Shown here: positions 27,907 to 37,773 of the stretch, in pieces
How the letters are laid out: every line of letters begins with the position of its first letter
How positions within the stretch are numbered: the first letter of the stretch is position 1
Source: Clostridium_AD sp050717635
GTDB taxonomy: Bacteria; Bacillota; Clostridia; Clostridiales; Clostridiaceae
Assembly (NCBI RefSeq): GCF_050717635.1
Contig: NZ_JBOITO010000042.1
Location: forward strand, 3,305 to 67,304
DNA: 64,000 bases
Reading direction: 5' to 3'
Position numbers and translations under genes: made by a program
The notes under the pieces: generated by a model
Seen by the model: only the letters and a program-made list of their open reading frames with translations
Database searches by the model: none
What the model was told of the DNA's origin: nothing

Positions 27907-28764
27907 ATGAATAATATTATAGTTAAAACTCCTTATAATTTAAATGAATTAGTAGAATACTTAAAATGTGCTGATAAAAATACTCATTTACTAAGTGGGG
28001 GTACAGATTTAGTGATAGAGATGCGTAATAATCCGTTATTCAATGGAACAATTGTAGATGTCAAAGGAGTTAAAGAACTTAATTATATAAGGATAGAAGA
28101 TGATTTAATAAAAATAGGGGCTAATACTACTTTCACTGAAATTGCTGAAAATGATACAATAAAAAAATATGCAAGTGCTTTAAGTGAAGCAGCGTCAAAT
28201 GTGGGCTCAACACAAATTAGAAATGTAGCAACACTGGCAGGAAATGTAGCTAATTGTGCAGCAGCAGCGGACGCTATACCCGCTCTTATAGCACTTGATG
28301 CAGAAATTAAGATAGTAAACGGAGAAGGTAAAATAGCTATAAAAGAAGTTGAAAAAATTCTTAAAATGCTTAAAAGGGATGAAGCTATTATAGAAATAAT
28401 TATTCCTTTAAGGAAGAATTGTATAAGTGCATTTGCAAAAATAGGTTCAAGGAGCAGAGTAACTATTGCAAAGCTTAACATAGCTGTATGTGTAAACTGC
28501 ACTGAAAAAATTAATTCTGCGGTTTTAGCTGTAGGAAGTTTAGGACCTATTGCTCATCGTCTTAAAAGTTGTGAGAAAGTACTTTTAAATGAACAACCTT
28601 CAATTGAGCTTCTTGCAAAATTCAAGGAACGCTTGGCAGCAGAGGTAAATTTAGAAATACCTGGAAGAGCATCATTGCCATATAAGAGAGAAGCAATTGT
28701 TGGGCTTTGTGAAGATGTTTTTTATTTGTTATTTCCGAAAACAAGAGGTGATAAAGTTGACTAG
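27907..28764 (+). CDS. molybdenum hydroxylase, FAD-binding medium subunit
   Basis: This 285-residue subunit of the CoxM/XdhB type has the first FAD motif LLSGGTDLVIEM (about 33-44) and the second AGNVANCAAAADAIP region (about 112-126, corresponding to G-G-N-x-x-x-x-S-P-A-x-D). The C-terminal CO-dehydrogenase-flavoprotein domain is present. The NAD-reducing insertion of milk-type enzymes is absent, as in most three-subunit bacterial forms. Its stop overlaps the start of the large subunit by 8 nt. Confidence 0.9.
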   Translation: MNNIIVKTPYNLNELVEYLKCADKNTHLLSGGTDLVIEMRNNPLFNGTIVDVKGVKELNYIRIEDDLIKIGANTTFTEIAENDTIKKYASALSEAASNVGSTQIRNVATLAGNVANCAAAADAIPALIALDAEIKIVNGEGKIAIKEVEKILKMLKRDEAIIEIIIPLRKNCISAFAKIGSRSRVTIAKLNIAVCVNCTEKINSAVLAVGSLGPIAHRLKSCEKVLLNEQPSIELLAKFKERLAAEVNLEIPGRASLPYKREAIVGLCEDVFYLLFPKTRGDKVD

Positions 28765-31018
28765 TGATTATAGATATATTGGAAAAAGAGTTCCTATGTT
28801 TGATGTTTATGAAAAAGTTACAGGTAAAATTAAATACGTAGGAGATATGGTTTTTCCAGGGATGATATATGGAAGCCTTTTGCTTTCAAATATTGCGCAT
28901 GGAATTATTAAAAACATAGATATTAGCGAAGCTGAAAATTTTCCAGGAGTAGTAAAGATACTAACATATGAAAACACGCCTCATAATTATTTTAATTCAC
29001 ATAAATGGTTTGAAGGACTTAGTGTTATAAAAGATGAACTTATGTTTACGAATAAAGTGAGATTTGTAGGAGATAAGGTAGCTGCTGTTTTTGCCGAGGA
29101 TTATGAAACAGCAAGGAAAGCTTGCTCGCTTATAAAAGTAGAATATGAAGAACTTCCAGCAATAATCGATCCTTTTGATGCGTTAAAAGAAGATAATATA
29201 AAAATTCATGAAGCGGGTAACCTTATAACAGAAAAAGTAATTAAATGTGGAGATGTTCTAAATGCATTAGAAAATGCAGAGCTTATAATTGAGGACACAG
29301 TTTCCACTCCTAAGATACATCATGCAGCAATGGAGCCTCATGTGTGTATATCAACCATAGACGAATTTAAAAATATAACAATATATTCACCTTGTCAGGA
29401 GGTGTTTTCAGTTCAAATTATAGTATCTGAGGCAATTGGTGTTCCAAAGAATAAGATAAGAGTTATCAAGCCACCTATGGGAGGTTCCTTTGGTGCAAAA
29501 ACACATCCTATTCTTGATCAAATATGTGCATATACATCACTTGTAACTGGAAGGCCAGCAAAGTTACTTCTTGACAGAACTCAAAGTATTATAGCAACAA
29601 GAACAAGGCATAATACTATTGGAAGTATAAAAACTGCTGTAAACATCAGTGGAGAAATAATAGGTAGAGATATAGATGTACTTATAGATACAGGGGCATA
29701 TTTTACAAATGCAGAAGCTGTTTGCATGGCTATGGGTAAAAAAGCTTTTAGGTTGTATAGGATATTTAATCAAACTTATAGAGGGAGAGTAGTTTACACT
29801 AATACTCCTATAGGAGGACCTGCAAGAGGATATGGTTCGCCACAAATTCATGCTTTAACAGAAATAAATATGAACAATGTGGCAAGAAAGCTTAATATGA
29901 ACCCTATAGATATATATTTGAAGAATCTAGTTCATCCTTATGATAAAGACCCTACAGGGGGTACGGACCTTGGTGATTCTCAGATTATAAATTGCGTTAT
30001 AGAAGGGGCAGAAGCTTTTAATTTCAGGGAAAGATTTGATAGGAAGAAGGATACAGGAAGATTTAAAAAAGGTGTAGGAATGGCTTGTGTAACACATGGT
30101 AATGGGTATAAGGGAGCGTATCCGGATTTTACATCAGTTAGTTTATCTATTGATTCACAGGGCTCTCTTGATATGAAACAGTCAATTCATGATCTTGGTT
30201 GTGGCACAGTAACCACTATGATGCAGATAGCTGCAGAGGTTCTTGATATGGATATAAAAAAAGTAAGAGCTGTAGAGGCTGATACCAAATTTACGCCTTA
30301 TGACAGTGCAGGATCTCAAGCAAGTAGAGTTACTTACGTTTGTGGAGCAGCAGTAAAAAGTGGTGCTGAAATAATAAAGGAAAAGCTTTTATGTTTTGGA
30401 TCTAAATTACTTAATCTAAATAGGGATGATGTATATATTAGAGATGGGTATATATGTAGTAAGAACAATGAAGCAGATAAGCTATCTTATGGTCAAATAG
30501 CAGTACAAGTGGAACTTAAATTCAGTGAAGATATATCTACTATATATACATATAAATCACCTGCAAATCCTGGAGCTTATGCTGCTGATTTCGCAGAGGT
30601 TACAGTTGACACTTTAACTGGCATGGTAAAGGTCACAGATTTCCTCGCTGTACATGATATTGGGCAAGCTATAAATAGAACTTTTGTTGAAGGACAGATT
30701 CATGGAGCTGTACAAATGGGAATAGGGTATGCACTTTCAGAAGAACTAAATATAGATAAGAATGGAAATACTAAATCTGATAGATTTAGCAAGTATCATG
30801 TTGTAAATTCTCCAGATATGCCCGATGTAAAAGTTATTCTAATTGAAAATGGAGAAGAGTATGGGCCTTTTGGTGCAAAGAGTGTTGGGGAAATATCAAC
30901 AAACGGCGTAGCTCCGGCAGTAATAAATGCTCTAAATAATGCTCTAGGCGTAAATATAACTACAATGCCAGCCAATCAAGAGAGAGTTATGCGTTCAATA
31001 AAAGGAAAACATAAATAA
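28757..31018 (+). CDS. molybdenum hydroxylase, molybdopterin large subunit (XDH family)
   Basis: A subunit of ~753 residues. The start is TTG 28757 (MTSDYRYIGKRVPMFD), with AGAGGTG 7 nt upstream and an 8-nt overlap with the FAD subunit. Key segments are GGSFGAK, the cofactor loop GGPARGYG, and GAKSVGE near the C-terminus with the catalytic Glu that activates the Mo ligand. The family hydroxylates electron-poor C-H bonds of N-heterocycles or aldehydes. Its position between the MIO-less lyase and HutU suggests an imidazole substrate, for example oxidation at C2 of imidazolonepropionate to hydantoin propionate, or a step in handling 2-thio-imidazoles. Which one is inference. No Mo-cofactor maturation genes lie in the window. 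Confidence 0.88.
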   Translation: MTSDYRYIGKRVPMFDVYEKVTGKIKYVGDMVFPGMIYGSLLLSNIAHGIIKNIDISEAENFPGVVKILTYENTPHNYFNSHKWFEGLSVIKDELMFTNKVRFVGDKVAAVFAEDYETARKACSLIKVEYEELPAIIDPFDALKEDNIKIHEAGNLITEKVIKCGDVLNALENAELIIEDTVSTPKIHHAAMEPHVCISTIDEFKNITIYSPCQEVFSVQIIVSEAIGVPKNKIRVIKPPMGGSFGAKTHPILDQICAYTSLVTGRPAKLLLDRTQSIIATRTRHNTIGSIKTAVNISGEIIGRDIDVLIDTGAYFTNAEAVCMAMGKKAFRLYRIFNQTYRGRVVYTNTPIGGPARGYGSPQIHALTEINMNNVARKLNMNPIDIYLKNLVHPYDKDPTGGTDLGDSQIINCVIEGAEAFNFRERFDRKKDTGRFKKGVGMACVTHGNGYKGAYPDFTSVSLSIDSQGSLDMKQSIHDLGCGTVTTMMQIAAEVLDMDIKKVRAVEADTKFTPYDSAGSQASRVTYVCGAAVKSGAEIIKEKLLCFGSKLLNLNRDDVYIRDGYICSKNNEADKLSYGQIAVQVELKFSEDISTIYTYKSPANPGAYAADFAEVTVDTLTGMVKVTDFLAVHDIGQAINRTFVEGQIHGAVQMGIGYALSEELNIDKNGNTKSDRFSKYHVVNSPDMPDVKVILIENGEEYGPFGAKSVGEISTNGVAPAVINALNNALGVNITTMPANQERVMRSIKGKHK

Positions 31019-31020
31019 TA

Positions 31021-31061
31021 GACGTTTTGATGACAATTTAGTAGTAAGATATAATTATAAT
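31021..31061 (+). promoter_or_regulatory. hutU promoter region with motif GACGTTTTGATG
   Basis: The 12-mer GACGTTTTGATG (31021-31032) is identical to one upstream of the racemase operon (43728-43739). Two overlapping TATAAT-like -10 boxes follow (31050-31055 and 31056-31061). It suggests that hutU-hutI-ftcD-fhs-fchA has its own, coordinately regulated promoter. Confidence 0.45.
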
Positions 31062-31086
31062 AATATGCAGAAGGGAATGATAAGTA

Positions 31087-33114
31087 ATGGTTAACAACAT
31101 GAATATTAAAGATGCAATGACAACTTCTTTAGACAGTTATTTACCTAAGATGCCTAAATTTGTTAAGGGAATAAGAAGAGCTCCAGACAGGGGGTTCCAT
31201 CTTTCAAAGTCACAGACAGAAATAGCACTTAAGAATGCACTTCGTTATATTCCAGAAAAGTTTCACGAGGAAATTATACCGGAATTCATGGAGGAGCTTA
31301 CTACAAGAGGAAGAATATATGGATATAGATACCGTCCTGATGCAAAAATATATGGAAAACCAATTGATGAATATGAAGGAAAATGTATTGAAGGTAAAGC
31401 TTTTCAGGTTATGATTGATAATAATCTTGATTTTTCTGTAGCGCTATATCCCTATGAACTTGTCACATATGGTGAAACAGGAAGTGTATGTCAAAATTGG
31501 ATGCAATATAGACTAATAAAAAAATATCTACAGATAATGACTCAAGACCAAACCTTGGTTTTAGAATCTGGACATCCTCTTGGACTTTTCAAATCAAAAC
31601 CTGATTCACCGAGAGTAATGATTACAAATGCACTAATGATAGGGATGTTTGATAATCAAAAGGATTGGGAAATCGCTGAACAAATGGGTGTAGCAAACTA
31701 TGGACAAATGACTGCAGGGGGATGGATGTATATAGGGCCACAGGGGATAGTTCATGGTACTTACAATACATTATTAAATGCAGGAAGAATGAAGCTTGGA
31801 ATACCAGAGGATGGAGATTTAAAAGGACATATATTTGTAACATCAGGACTAGGTGGTATGAGTGGTGCTCAGCCAAAGGCAATTGAAATAGCAAATGCTG
31901 TAGGAATTGTAGCTGAGGTTGATGAATCAAGAATTGGTACAAGGCTTGAGCAAGGATGGGTTATGAAGCAATCCTCAGATCTTGATGAGGTATTTAAAAT
32001 TGCTGAAGAATATATTGAAAAGAAAGAAGCAATGTCAATTGCATACCATGGTAATATAGTGGACTTACTAGAATATGCGGTAAAAAACAATAAGAAAATT
32101 GATTTGTTATCTGATCAAACATCTTGCCATGCTGTATATGAAGGTGGGTATTGTCCTCAGGGAGTAACATTTGATGAAAGAACAGAGTTCCTTGCTAAAG
32201 ATAGAGATACTTTTTGTAAATTAGTCGATAAGACTTTAAGACGTCATTTTGAACTTATAAAAATGTTAGATGATAGAGGGACATATTTCTTTGATTATGG
32301 CAATTCATTTATGAAAGCAGTTTATGATGCAGGAGTTAAAGAAATATCAAAAAATGGAATAGATGAGAAAGATGGATTTATATTCCCTTCTTACGTTGAG
32401 GATATAATGGGACCACAGCTATTTGATTATGGGTATGGACCATTCAGATGGGTATGTTTAAGTGGAAAGAGTGAAGATTTGCTAAAGACTGATCATGCTG
32501 CAATGGGATGTATAGACCCAAATAGAAGATATCAAGATAGAGATAACTATAACTGGATAAGGGATGCAGAAAAAAATAATCTTGTAGTTGGGACGGAGGC
32601 AAGAATACTTTATCAAGATGCTACGGGAAGAATAAATATAGCACTTAAGTTCAATGAGATGGTTAGAAACGGAGATATAGGAGCCGTTATGATTGGTAGA
32701 GATCATCATGATGTAAGTGGTACTGATTCACCATTTAGAGAAACTGCCAATATAAAAGATGGAAGTAATGTTATGGCGGATATGGCTGTACAATGTTTTG
32801 CAGGAAATGCAGCAAGAGGTATGAGTCTTGTAGCGCTTCATAATGGAGGCGGTGTAGGAATTGGTAAATCAATAAATGGAGGATTTGGCCTTGTACTAGA
32901 TGGAAGTTCTAGAGTAGACGAGATAATTAAGTCTTCTATATCATGGGATGTTATGGGCGGAGTTGCAAGACGTTCTTGGGCTAGAAATGAACATTCTATA
33001 GAAACAGTAATAGAATTTAACGATACACATAAAGGCACGGACTATGTTACTATTCCCCATTTAACAAATGAGAACCTAGTGGTGGAAGCAGTTAGCAAGT
33101 ATTTTAAAAAATAA
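31087..33114 (+). CDS. hutU: urocanate hydratase, long form
   Basis: This 675-residue enzyme is of the long type seen in anaerobes; the classical form is ~555. It uses tightly bound NAD+ as an electrophile to convert urocanate to 4-imidazolone-5-propionate. The NAD-site stretches are easy to recognise: YGQMTAGGWMYIGPQGIVHG (about 204-223), FVTSGLGGMSGAQPKA (about 251-266), and GRDHHDVSGTDSPFRET with NGGGVGIGKSINGG towards the C-terminus. The start ATG follows GAAGGGA. It heads the operon with hutI 22 nt behind. If the MIO-less lyase makes thiourocanate, this enzyme or a paralogue would have to accept it. Confidence 0.95.
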   Translation: MVNNMNIKDAMTTSLDSYLPKMPKFVKGIRRAPDRGFHLSKSQTEIALKNALRYIPEKFHEEIIPEFMEELTTRGRIYGYRYRPDAKIYGKPIDEYEGKCIEGKAFQVMIDNNLDFSVALYPYELVTYGETGSVCQNWMQYRLIKKYLQIMTQDQTLVLESGHPLGLFKSKPDSPRVMITNALMIGMFDNQKDWEIAEQMGVANYGQMTAGGWMYIGPQGIVHGTYNTLLNAGRMKLGIPEDGDLKGHIFVTSGLGGMSGAQPKAIEIANAVGIVAEVDESRIGTRLEQGWVMKQSSDLDEVFKIAEEYIEKKEAMSIAYHGNIVDLLEYAVKNNKKIDLLSDQTSCHAVYEGGYCPQGVTFDERTEFLAKDRDTFCKLVDKTLRRHFELIKMLDDRGTYFFDYGNSFMKAVYDAGVKEISKNGIDEKDGFIFPSYVEDIMGPQLFDYGYGPFRWVCLSGKSEDLLKTDHAAMGCIDPNRRYQDRDNYNWIRDAEKNNLVVGTEARILYQDATGRINIALKFNEMVRNGDIGAVMIGRDHHDVSGTDSPFRETANIKDGSNVMADMAVQCFAGNAARGMSLVALHNGGGVGIGKSINGGFGLVLDGSSRVDEIIKSSISWDVMGGVARRSWARNEHSIETVIEFNDTHKGTDYVTIPHLTNENLVVEAVSKYFKK

Positions 33115-33136
33115 TACATTTGAGAGGAAAGCGTTT

Positions 33137-34390
33137 ATGAAAAAAGGGAACTTACTTATAAAGAATGCATCTGAGCTGGTTACATGTAGTGGAAACATGG
33201 CAAAATATGGTGACGAAATGAAAAATATTCATACTATTAAAAATGGAGCCGTTGTAATTGAAAATGGGATAATCAAAGCTGTGGATACTACAGAAGAAAT
33301 ATTAAAAATTTACGATGAGAAGGATTATGAAGTTGTAGATGCATCTAATAGATGTGTTCTTCCTGGATTTGTAGATTCACACACTCATTTTGTATTTGGT
33401 GGTTATAGAGCCGATGAATTTTCTTGGAGACTCCGTGGAGACAGTTACATGGATATAATGGAGAGAGGCGGCGGAATACAAAACACAGTAAATGCAACAA
33501 GGAATGCCTCATTCGAAGAACTCTATAAGGTAGGGTTTGAAAGACTTAATGATATGCTAAAGCTAGGAGTAACAACTGTGGAAGGTAAAAGCGGTTATGG
33601 CCTGGATTTTGATACAGAAATAAAGCAGCTTAAGGTTATGAAAAAACTTAATGAAGAACATGCTATGGACTTAGCAATTACTTTTTTAGGGGCCCATTCA
33701 GTTCCACCCGAATATAAAGGGAAAAATAATGAGTACATTGATTTTATTTTAAATAAAGTCCTCCCTGTGGTTAAAGAGGGAAATCTTGCAGAATTTTGCG
33801 ATGTTTTTTGTGAGGACAAGGTTTTCTCTGTGAATGAGTCACGAAAACTTCTGCTAAAAGCAAAGGAAATGGGTTTTAAAATTAAAATTCATGCAGATGA
33901 AATAGTAACTCTTGGAGGTTCAGAGCTTGCAGCAGAAGTTGGAGCAATATCAGCGGACCATCTATTACATGCCTCGGATGAGGGAATAGCGAATATGGCA
34001 GAGAAAAAGGTAATTTCTACACTTCTACCATGTACTGCATTCTGCTTAAAAGAGCCATATGCAAGAGCAAGAGAAATGATTGATAAGGGATGCGCTGTAG
34101 CACTTGCATCAGATTTTAACCCAGGGAGTTGTTTTACATATTCAATTCCTATGGTATTTGCAGTGGCGGCTATATACATGAATATGAGTATAGAAGAAGC
34201 TATAACAGCGCTTACAATAAACGGAGCTGCGGCTGTAGGTAGAGCAGATTCCATTGGAAGCATAGACCCTGGTAAAAAAGCAGATATAGTTATTTTGAAA
34301 TATCCTTCTTATAATTTTATACCGTACAATACGGGTATAAATCTTGTAGAGAAAGTAATAAAAAATGGAAATATAGTTGTTAATATATAA
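33137..34390 (+). CDS. hutI: imidazolonepropionase
   Basis: This 417-residue amidohydrolase-fold enzyme opens the ring of imidazolone propionate to N-formimino-L-glutamate. Metal-binding landmarks are DSHTHFVFGG (His pair, about 81-90), the substrate Tyr/Arg region around YMDIMERGGGI, KIHADE (about 249-254), SADHLLHAS, and the catalytic Asp in LASDFNPGS (about 328-336). GAGAGGAAAG precedes the ATG. It is tightly spaced between hutU and ftcD. Confidence 0.95.
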   Translation: MKKGNLLIKNASELVTCSGNMAKYGDEMKNIHTIKNGAVVIENGIIKAVDTTEEILKIYDEKDYEVVDASNRCVLPGFVDSHTHFVFGGYRADEFSWRLRGDSYMDIMERGGGIQNTVNATRNASFEELYKVGFERLNDMLKLGVTTVEGKSGYGLDFDTEIKQLKVMKKLNEEHAMDLAITFLGAHSVPPEYKGKNNEYIDFILNKVLPVVKEGNLAEFCDVFCEDKVFSVNESRKLLLKAKEMGFKIKIHADEIVTLGGSELAAEVGAISADHLLHASDEGIANMAEKKVISTLLPCTAFCLKEPYARAREMIDKGCAVALASDFNPGSCFTYSIPMVFAVAAIYMNMSIEEAITALTINGAAAVGRADSIGSIDPGKKADIVILKYPSYNFIPYNTGINLVEKVIKNGNIVVNI

Positions 34391-34416
34391 AAATATTTAA
34401 TAATAAAGGAGAAAAT

Positions 34417-35313
34417 ATGGGAAAATTAGTAGAATGTGTTCCGAATTTTAGTGAAGGAAGAGATAAACAAATTATAGAAAGTATAGTTGATGAGGTTAGA
34501 AATACAGAAAATGTAAAACTACTTGACTATTCTTCAGATAAAGACCATAATAGGACAGTTGTTACATTTGTTGGTACACCAGAAGATGCTAAAGATGCTG
34601 CTTTTAAGTTAATCAAAAGAGCTTCAGAGCTTATAGATATGAGAAATCAAAAGGGTGCTCATCCAAGAATGGGCGCTACAGATGTGGTTCCATTTATTCC
34701 AATTCAGGATGTTACTACAGCAGAATGTGTTGAAATGGCTAAAGAACTTGGAAAGAAGGTTTCTGAAGAATTAAATATTCCAGTTTATCTTTATGAAGAT
34801 GCAGCTAGTAGCAAGGAACGAACAAATCTTGCGAAGATAAGAAAAGGACAATATGAAGGATTTTTTGAAAAAATAAAACTTCCAGAATGGAAACCTGATT
34901 TCGGTCCATGTGAAATGAATGAAAAAAGCGGATGTACAGTTATAGGTGCCAGATTTCCACTTGTAGCATACAATGTGAACTTAGGTACAGATAATTTAGA
35001 AATAGCAACTGCCATTGGTAAAAAGGTAAGAGCTATAGGCGGTGGACTTAAATTTGTAAAGGCTATGGGAGTTAAACTTGAAGAAAGAAATATAGTTCAA
35101 ATTTCTATGAATCTTGTAAATTATGAAAAGACTGCAGTATATAGAGCGCATGAAATGGTTAAAATGGAAGCATTGCGATATGGCGTTCCAGTTGTAGGCA
35201 GTGAGGTTATTGGACTCGTTCCTATGAAAGCATTAATTGATTGTGCAGAATATTATCTTCAAATAGAGAACTTTGATATAAGTCAAATACTTGAAAAGAA
35301 ACTATCAGAATAA
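34417..35313 (+). CDS. ftcD: glutamate formimidoyltransferase
   Basis: This 298-residue protein corresponds to the formiminotransferase half of mammalian FTCD. It opens with KLVECVPNFSEGRD, continues with the SSDKDHNRTVVTFVG and GAHPRMGATDVVPFIP stretches, and carries GARFPLVAYNVNLGT. It transfers the formimino group from formiminoglutamate to tetrahydrofolate, releasing glutamate. The cyclodeaminase partner is encoded separately two genes later (37075), with formate-THF ligase between, a common clostridial arrangement. Confidence 0.95.
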   Translation: MGKLVECVPNFSEGRDKQIIESIVDEVRNTENVKLLDYSSDKDHNRTVVTFVGTPEDAKDAAFKLIKRASELIDMRNQKGAHPRMGATDVVPFIPIQDVTTAECVEMAKELGKKVSEELNIPVYLYEDAASSKERTNLAKIRKGQYEGFFEKIKLPEWKPDFGPCEMNEKSGCTVIGARFPLVAYNVNLGTDNLEIATAIGKKVRAIGGGLKFVKAMGVKLEERNIVQISMNLVNYEKTAVYRAHEMVKMEALRYGVPVVGSEVIGLVPMKALIDCAEYYLQIENFDISQILEKKLSE

Positions 35314-35366
35314 AAAATACAAAGATAATAAATATTTAGACTATATAAAATAAGGGGTTGAATTAT

Positions 35367-37046
35367 ATGAATATAGTACCAAGTGATATTGAAATAGCTC
35401 AAAAGGCAAAGATGTTACCAATTACAAAGATTGCTGAGAAAGTAGGAATTAAAGAAGATGAATTAGAAGCTTACGGTAAGTACAAGGCAAAGGTTTCTTT
35501 AAGTATTTTCGATAGATTAAAGGATGAAAAAGATGGGAAGCTTATACTTGTAACAGCAATAACTCCAACTCCTGCAGGTGAGGGAAAATCAACTACTACT
35601 ATTGGTCTTGGAGATGCTTTAAACAAGATAGGTAAGAAGACATGTATAGCATTAAGAGAACCTTCTTTGGGACCAGTATTTGGAATAAAGGGAGGGGCTG
35701 CAGGTGGTGGATATGCCCAAGTAGTTCCTATGGAAGATATTAATCTTCATTTTACAGGAGATATGCATGCTATAACTGCATCAAATAATCTTCTTTCAGC
35801 TGCTTTAGATAATCATGTTCATCAAGGTAATGCACTTAAGATAGACATTAGGCAGGTTGCATTTAAAAGAGTTATGGATATGAATGATAGAGCACTTAGA
35901 AATATAGTTGTTGGTCTTGGTGGAAAAGTGTGTGGATTTCCAAGAGAAGATGGCTTTATGATTTCTGTTGCATCTGAGGTCATGGCTATTCTTTGCCTTT
36001 CTAATGATTTAATGGATCTTAAAGAGAGACTAGGTAAAATAATAGTAGCTTATAACTTGTCTGGAAGCCCAGTAACTGCAAAGGATCTTAAGGTTAATGG
36101 AGCAATGGCACTTTTGATGAAAGATGCTATAAAACCAAATATAGTTCAGACATTAGAAAATTCACCAGCATTAATACATGGTGGACCATTTGCAAACATA
36201 GCTCATGGATGTAATAGTCTAATAGCTACAAAATTAGGTCTTAAACTTGGAGATTACTTAGTAACTGAGGCAGGTTTCGGTGCAGATCTTGGAGGAGAAA
36301 AATTCTTTGATATAAAATGTAGATTTGGAGAGTTAAAACCATCTGCTGCAGTTATAGTTGCAACTATAAGAGCTCTAAAAATGCATGGTGGAGTAGCTAA
36401 AGCAAATTTAGGATTAGAAAATCTTGAAGCTCTTGACAAGGGATTTGAAAATTTAGAAAAGCAAGTAGATAATATGAGAAAATTTAACGTACCAGTAATG
36501 GTTGCTGTAAATAGATTTAGTAATGATACAGAAAAAGAAATAGAGCTTCTTATAGCTAAATGTAAATCATTTGGAGTTGAAGTGGCGCTTAATGAAGTAT
36601 GGTCTAAAGGATCAGAAGGTGGCATTGAGATGGCGCGTAAGCTTGTTAACCTTGTGGAAACAGAGGAGTCAAACTTTAAACCTATATACGATGTAAATAG
36701 TTCTATAGAAGAAAAGCTTAACACTATTGTTCGTGAAATATATGGTGGAGATGAAGTAGTATTTGAAGCAGGTGCTAAAAAACAATTGAAAAAAATTGAA
36801 GAATTAGGTCTTGATAAAATGCCTGTATGTATTGCTAAGACCCAATACTCTTTCTCTGATGATAGTAAACTTCTTGGTGCTCCAAAAGGATTTAAGATTA
36901 CAATAAAAACTGTAAGGGTTTCTGCAGGTGCAGGATTTGTAGTATGTGAAGCGGGGAATATAATGACATTGCCAGGACTTCCTAAAATTCCAGCTGCAGA
37001 AAAGATGGATATAGATGAAAATGGAGTTATAACAGGATTATTTTAA
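35367..37046 (+). CDS. fhs: formate-tetrahydrofolate ligase
   Basis: This 559-residue enzyme has the P-loop TPAGEGKSTT (about 66-75), EPSLGPVFGIKGGAAGGGYA, and the C-terminal GAGFVVCEAGNIMTLPGLPK signature. In this setting it most likely runs toward ATP: 10-formyl-THF + ADP + Pi to formate + THF + ATP, conserving energy from the formimino carbon. FolD-type activity must come from elsewhere. The start is taken as ATG 35367 rather than TTG 35358, which is too close to AAGGGG. Confidence 0.95.
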   Translation: MNIVPSDIEIAQKAKMLPITKIAEKVGIKEDELEAYGKYKAKVSLSIFDRLKDEKDGKLILVTAITPTPAGEGKSTTTIGLGDALNKIGKKTCIALREPSLGPVFGIKGGAAGGGYAQVVPMEDINLHFTGDMHAITASNNLLSAALDNHVHQGNALKIDIRQVAFKRVMDMNDRALRNIVVGLGGKVCGFPREDGFMISVASEVMAILCLSNDLMDLKERLGKIIVAYNLSGSPVTAKDLKVNGAMALLMKDAIKPNIVQTLENSPALIHGGPFANIAHGCNSLIATKLGLKLGDYLVTEAGFGADLGGEKFFDIKCRFGELKPSAAVIVATIRALKMHGGVAKANLGLENLEALDKGFENLEKQVDNMRKFNVPVMVAVNRFSNDTEKEIELLIAKCKSFGVEVALNEVWSKGSEGGIEMARKLVNLVETEESNFKPIYDVNSSIEEKLNTIVREIYGGDEVVFEAGAKKQLKKIEELGLDKMPVCIAKTQYSFSDDSKLLGAPKGFKITIKTVRVSAGAGFVVCEAGNIMTLPGLPKIPAAEKMDIDENGVITGLF

Positions 37047-37074
37047 AAGATTATAGTGAAAGGCGGAAAATACA

Positions 37075-37695
37075 ATGTTATTAGTTGATAAAAGTGTTAG
37101 AGAATTCATTGATCAAACATCACAAAATTGCCCTGTACCAGGAGGGGGAAGCATTGCAGCATTATCAGCAGCATCTGCTGCAGCACTTGTTTCTATGGTT
37201 GCCAGTTTAACTATTGGTAAAAAAGGTTATGAAGATAGCGAAGTTGCGATGAAGGAAATTTATGAAGAGGCTAATAAATACAAAGAAAAGTTTATTGGAT
37301 ATATTGATGAAGACTCAAAGGCTTTTCATAAGGTAATGGATGGATTTAAATTGCCTAAAAGCAATGATGAAGAAAAAGTTGCAAGAAAAGAAACTATTCA
37401 AAATGCATTAAAGCACGCGGCAGAGATTCCATACAAGATAGCAGAAAATGCATATAAACTTATGGAATACTCAGAAAAAGTAGTGGAAAATGGAAATAAA
37501 AATGCAGTAACTGATGGTGCTGTGTCAGCTATGATGGCAAGAAGTGCCGTTCTATCAGCACTTTATAATGTAAAAATAAATCTATCATCAATAAAGGATA
37601 ATGAATTTGTAGCTGAATTTGAAAAAAAAGTTTTGTCTCTTGAAATAAATGTAGTTGAAAGAGAAAAACAGGTACTTAGTAAAGTAGTTATATAA
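37075..37695 (+). CDS. fchA: formiminotetrahydrofolate cyclodeaminase
   Basis: This 206-residue all-helical FTCD_C-type protein has the signature CPVPGGGSIAALSAASAAAL (about 19-38). It converts 5-formimino-THF to 5,10-methenyl-THF and ammonia, completing the folate branch between FtcD and Fhs. AAGGCGG lies before the ATG. A hairpin terminator follows, suggesting lower transcription of the next three genes. Confidence 0.93.
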   Translation: MLLVDKSVREFIDQTSQNCPVPGGGSIAALSAASAAALVSMVASLTIGKKGYEDSEVAMKEIYEEANKYKEKFIGYIDEDSKAFHKVMDGFKLPKSNDEEKVARKETIQNALKHAAEIPYKIAENAYKLMEYSEKVVENGNKNAVTDGAVSAMMARSAVLSALYNVKINLSSIKDNEFVAEFEKKVLSLEINVVEREKQVLSKVVI

Positions 37696-37718
37696 GGGGT
37701 ACACTCCTAAGCTCTAAG

Positions 37719-37755
37719 CCTAAGGTAAAATAAAATTTGCCTTGGGTTATTTTTT
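37719..37755 (+). terminator. internal terminator between fchA and hutG
   Basis: CCTAAGGTAAA pairs with TTTGCCTTGGG (two mismatches or wobbles) across 6 nt, followed by TTATTTTTT. It is probably a partial terminator inside the hut operon. Confidence 0.65.
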
Positions 37756-37773
37756 AATAAACAGGAGGCTAGT

